This document shows, piece by piece, positions 61,701-64,000 of a stretch of DNA of 64,000 nucleotides (position 1 is the stretch's first letter; the number at the start of each line of letters is the position of its first letter). Source of the DNA: Terriglobia bacterium. Lineage in GTDB: Bacteria; Acidobacteriota; Terriglobia; Terriglobales; Acidobacteriaceae. Location of the stretch: NCBI GenBank assembly GCA_020073465.1, contig JAIQFC010000021.1, forward strand, positions 1 through 64,000, given 5' to 3'. The notes under the pieces were generated by a model, which ran no database searches, was not told where the DNA came from, and saw only the letters and a program-made list of their open reading frames with translations. A program made the translations under genes and the position numbers.

Positions 61701-62366
61701 GGCCTGCAATTCCTCCACCGCTTCCATACTCGGACCGGCTTGCATCGAATTGCCCTGAATATCGCCGGTTGCTGAAGTACCGTCCACGGTGTAGTCCTTG
61801 GTGAACCACTGTCCGCCATTTATTACCGCCCCGTACGGGCTGCTATAGATGGAGTAACCCGGCGTAATCGCGACTGCGAAGTCCTCCACAAACCGTCCCC
61901 CGCCGTAAATACTGAGCGGGAGGTCGGTCACGACATCTCCCTTCAGATTCGTGCCGACGGAAGCTCGCTCCAAGTCGAGCACCGGTGCATCGGTGGTGAC
62001 GGTCACCGATTGGCTAACCGAGCCCACCTGAAGAGCGGCATCAAGCCGGGCTACTTCTGTCGAGTCGAGGGTGACAGATGGACGCCACAGCGTTTCAAAC
62101 CCCTCCTTCCTGAACTCAACCGAGTACAGCCCCGGGAAGAGATTAGGGATAACGTAGATGCCGTCCTGGTTGGAGACGGTCTTCGTGGGCACGTTGGTGC
62201 CCTTGTTAACGGCGGTTACTTCAACGCCGGCCACCACCGCTCCGGAAGTATCCGTCACAGTTCCGGTGATCGTCGCGCGATTGGCCTGCGCTACCGCGGA
62301 TTGCGCGGCCAGAATAATCATCAGTGTGACAAAAACAAATAAACCGCAGAACTTTGCTTTCGACAT
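58782..62366 (-). CDS. TonB-dependent receptor, Oar-like with CarboxypepD-regulatory domain
   Basis: A 1194-residue outer-membrane receptor. After the signal peptide (to about residue 27) comes NRATITGTVTDTSGAVVAGVEVTAVNKGTNVPTKTVSNQDGIYVIPNLFPGLYSVEFRKEGF, a CarboxypepD_reg-like domain, then a plug-like segment and a long barrel with conserved aromatic turns. It ends in RFGQFGLRFEF with a terminal Phe. Large receptors of this type are abundant in Acidobacteriota and import oligosaccharides. GGGGAGG precedes the ATG at 62366. Confidence 0.9.
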   Translation of the reverse strand: MSKAKFCGLFVFVTLMIILAAQSAVAQANRATITGTVTDTSGAVVAGVEVTAVNKGTNVPTKTVSNQDGIYVIPNLFPGLYSVEFRKEGFETLWRPSVTLDSTEVARLDAALQVGSVSQSVTVTTDAPVLDLERASVGTNLKGDVVTDLPLSIYGGGRFVEDFAVAITPGYSIYSSPYGAVINGGQWFTKDYTVDGTSATGDIQGNSMQAGPSMEAVEELQAQTSGLDAQSSITGGGVMSFNLKSGTNKLHGTAFLYGVNELFDANTWTNNSNGERKPKRRAWDYGFSLGGPVIKNKTFFFGAFERYTQVDRRLGGYSSIVPTADFLNGNFAALLGPQLCTQPDTSVAPDCTSAGTTPISVLNEDGQSVLLQEGMIFNPETGNQFTNNAIPSTSISSVAQKINAIYQKSYAPQGNGVLNNRLPLSNSPFQTPNSVVIKLDHTLREQDRLSGSWIYNHKPRTLVDSGGVWSAGTTDGGPLSAARLNAFRNHQFRVSESHTFSPSLLNVLNFTYNYDWQGDRPAASGDWNSQLGFGTTGATNFPIISFDGAQNGINNGFSETFIGNSFQGDFSGANIITGDTVTWTRGRHNISFGGDFRAHQVNSHSGSGALSFNFANNTTGAPSEAYGQYVGFGFASYLLGDVNTASASTPYNLYGRQKSMSLFAQDSYKVTSKLTLNMGLRWDYNFRFHEKYGHWANLDLTAIDPTYGVPGKLVFAKNGGDSFEKNEYAANFGPQIGFAYSPWNKVVFRGSFGIIYNPVGVAYFQGVPNGFAPGFKGTNQVNNPFPWDNGYPGVFQPGNQNVDPTFLFPVVSVDPRALRVGYSDAFNFGAQYELTPNMRVEVSYVGNRGHRLTDTALAWNEGPTSTFLRLAQQNPDINGFNHYVCSDTDTASYGVSYPYPGFCGPVLSAIAPYPQLAQAESNYWFYPNLLYVGLPLGQSYYDSVVFDVVKRTGRGLTMDMSYTWSRQEGNSYSAVQEGNNYYTGIQDFNNMGVAAHALTGYDLTHVVKGYVSYELPFGKGRRWMTNQNRWVNGILGGWNMTWLLAYNSGQPFAVSAQNPYWPQWGNIYPNFNLSGFKGPNDPTKFPAVQIYMPASVASQPAAGQFGQGPPTTGALRCPGAANENASLLKYFPMGSDGQYKLSFRGEFYNVFNRHYYNINGCGGNRSTIGNGDFGQIFGVTDSPRFGQFGLRFEF

Positions 62367-62435
62367 GTTGCCTCCCCGCAAACCGTGAATCGGATTCCTA
62401 TCATTCACTTCTACCCGGCACCGCACGAGCGCGCA

Positions 62436-63572
62436 CTAGTGGCCGCTGCCTGCGCTCGCCGTCTGCGTTGTCTTCAACTGAACTTCCACCATCCCCATCG
62501 CACCGGGAGTCAGCGTGATGCCATTTGCGTCCGGCGCCATGCCTGGAACCTTCTCGTTCGCCGTATAGAACAGCGTGAACGAATCCTTACCCTCGGCGAT
62601 CAAGCCCAGGGGCGTTCGCACTTCTGTCGCCCACACGCCATTTCCGTCCTGGACCACCAGATGCTGTCCCCGAGACCAGTGAATTCCATCGCTCGAGAAC
62701 GTATAGCCAACCGCACTCGGCTCATCGGTGTCGTACACAGCCACGTAGCTCCCGTCACCCAGCTCCGTAACAATCGGATTCTCGACGAAGCGATTCTCCA
62801 TCTTCAGGGGATTAAATTCTGTGTAACGCGCCCAGGGTCCGGCGAGATCGGGCGACTTCGCGAGGCCCACTTGCCACAACGACAGGGGTAGCTTCTCCGT
62901 GTGCGCACTTCCATAGAACGCATACCAGCGATCACCCACGCGGTAGGGGAAGAACGAATCCGTTCCCTGCAGTCCTTCCCATGAGTCCGAGTCCGGTCCG
63001 CGCTGCAAAACGATTCCCGCGTCTTTGTAGGGTCCGTCGATTCCGTCCATTCCCGGAGTCTCGGAAACGGCACGCCAAATCCGGCCCTCATGATTGGTCA
63101 ACCATTGCTGAGATGTATCCGGAGCTGCCTGGTACGCCACGTAGAACAGGTTCCATCGGCCATCCTTGGCGTTGTAGACCGGCATGGGAGACCACAAAGC
63201 CGCCCGTGGATCCTTTCCCGTGAAGTCGCCACTGGACTCGAGAAGCGTTGAAAGCCGCTGCCAATGCACACGATCCCGGCTCACCCAATGCGCCATCCTC
63301 ATCTTGACCCAGTGCGGATCACCGACCATCTCCGATGTGAACAAGTGATACGCGCCACCGAGCTTGAGCACTCTTCCGCCCTCGAATCCGTACTTGTTCC
63401 CTTGCGCGCCTTCGGAGTGGATCGTCAAGACTGGGTTGTCAAGACGACGAGTGACCGCCAGCACCAGCCCCGTTCCGGGCGCCGAGCCTTGGAATGCGAG
63501 AAGGGACGGCAAGGTCAGCAGGCTGAAGAACAACTTCCCGGAGGTAGACGCCCATCCCGTCGTGTCGAGCAC
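62436..63572 (-). CDS. Five-bladed propeller glycosidase-like protein (GH43/GH32-type), secreted
   Basis: A 378-residue exported protein with a propeller pattern: VLTIHSEGAQGNKYGFEGGRVLKLGGAYHLFTSEMVGDP (first blade), LWSPMPVYNAKDGRWNLFYVAY, LQGTDSFFPYRVGDRWYAFYGSA and VENPIVTELGDGSYVAVYDTDEP. Catalytic acid residues are not certain. It lies upstream of the receptor on the same strand (69 bp gap) and probably belongs to the same transcript group. Confidence 0.7.
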   Translation of the reverse strand: MLDTTGWASTSGKLFFSLLTLPSLLAFQGSAPGTGLVLAVTRRLDNPVLTIHSEGAQGNKYGFEGGRVLKLGGAYHLFTSEMVGDPHWVKMRMAHWVSRDRVHWQRLSTLLESSGDFTGKDPRAALWSPMPVYNAKDGRWNLFYVAYQAAPDTSQQWLTNHEGRIWRAVSETPGMDGIDGPYKDAGIVLQRGPDSDSWEGLQGTDSFFPYRVGDRWYAFYGSAHTEKLPLSLWQVGLAKSPDLAGPWARYTEFNPLKMENRFVENPIVTELGDGSYVAVYDTDEPSAVGYTFSSDGIHWSRGQHLVVQDGNGVWATEVRTPLGLIAEGKDSFTLFYTANEKVPGMAPDANGITLTPGAMGMVEVQLKTTQTASAGSGH

Positions 63573-64000
63573 CCTCGATACTCAGGCGTCAGGAGGGGAT
63601 GCCGCAAGGTAATCGAGGTTATGGGGACGTTAACAGCGGCCGAATCGCTTCCGAGTCGCCAGAACAAGCGGTTCTAGAGGTCACGTAGCACCGAAATTGG
63701 ACCCTGGAGGCTGCGCTGGCCAATGACTGGCTCCGAGTCGATGCTTCCACTTCTTCTAGTTCTGAACATTTCTGTTAGAAAACGTCACCAATCAAAGCCA
63801 CGCAGCCGAATGCGCGCCCGCGGAATTAACGGGGACTAACGGGGCGGATAACCGTTAATTGTCCCCTTTGAGCCCGCGCGTTGACGGTGATGGATGGGCG
63901 GTGCTATCGTCCCACCGGGGCCGCGAGCGCGTCGAGCTGTGTTTCGAGCGTGCCCCTCGCGGCGCCCAACGCCGGCAGCTAAGGTGGTCTCTGTTCACAC
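63573..64000. other. Intergenic region at the window end
   Basis: No gene is certain. A CGGAATTAACGGGGAC word at 63821-63836 recurs as its inverse (TTAATTGTCCCC, 63855-63866) nearby, an arrangement resembling ends of REP or small transposon elements. The right edge (after 63890) has no recognisable gene. Confidence 0.4.

Overview
The window reads as a chromosomal segment of a soil-type member of the Acidobacteriota (Terriglobia or Koribacter-like). This is inferred from gene content and style: a large Oar-like TonB-dependent receptor with an N-terminal carboxypeptidase-regulatory-like domain, many small secreted proteins, a GC-rich composition, DinB paralogues, a PilZ-tailed hybrid kinase, and a heavy load of short palindromic repeats between (and sometimes inside) genes. 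There is no rRNA, no recognisable tRNA, no CRISPR array and no phage module.

Layout. 1-2300: edge of an IS481-type insertion sequence, a higBA toxin-antitoxin pair, a secreted protein, and a 168-bp duplicated block carrying a leftover higA tail. 2660-9600: a PD-(D/E)XK-type protein, a secreted YdjC/ChbG-like deacetylase, a GtrA/CDP-alcohol phosphatidyltransferase pair, a class III aminotransferase, a repeat array next to a GxxExxY-family gene, and murJ. 9800-15640: a lipoprotein, bactofilin, two DinB-like proteins and RNase R. 15900-20400: a glycosyltransferase, leuB and leuA, with a divergent LysR regulator whose likely operator is visible. 20560-24040: a STAS protein, two tandem outer-membrane barrel paralogues, and a MoaD-like sulfur carrier followed by a MoeB/MoeZ-type E1-rhodanese protein. 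24200-33340: M1 peptidase, an ABC exporter pair, several secreted proteins and a TauE/SafE permease. 33440-35990: rplU-rpmA-obgE. 36020-41140: sensor kinase, nadD, rsfS, a methyltransferase and rlmH. 41280-50660: tdh, a DUF1287 protein, an orphan hydantoinase-B subunit, a 13-residue lysine peptide gene, a serine beta-lactamase-like hydrolase, a MerR regulator, a B12-binding radical SAM protein and a SpoIIAA-like STAS protein. 51067-63572: a minus-strand polysaccharide-utilisation cluster (propeller glycosidase, TonB-dependent receptor, beta-helix protein, GH42, sialate O-acetylesterase, GH36-like enzyme).

The most interesting signals are three. (1) A 17-residue leader peptide with five cysteines lies directly before the E1-rhodanese gene. 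Its Cys codons overlap a stretch that can pair with that gene's Shine-Dalgarno sequence, which would make a cysteine-sensing translational switch. (2) Several families of palindromic repeats include members inserted in frame inside real proteins: two in the hydantoinase-B gene (one of them 48/50 identical to an intergenic copy 3 kb away) and one in RNase R. (3) An array of four CGCAGAT-type repeats plus an inverted copy flanks the GxxExxY gene. The polysaccharide locus and a self-contained mini-gene for a lysine-rich 13-mer are also worth attention.
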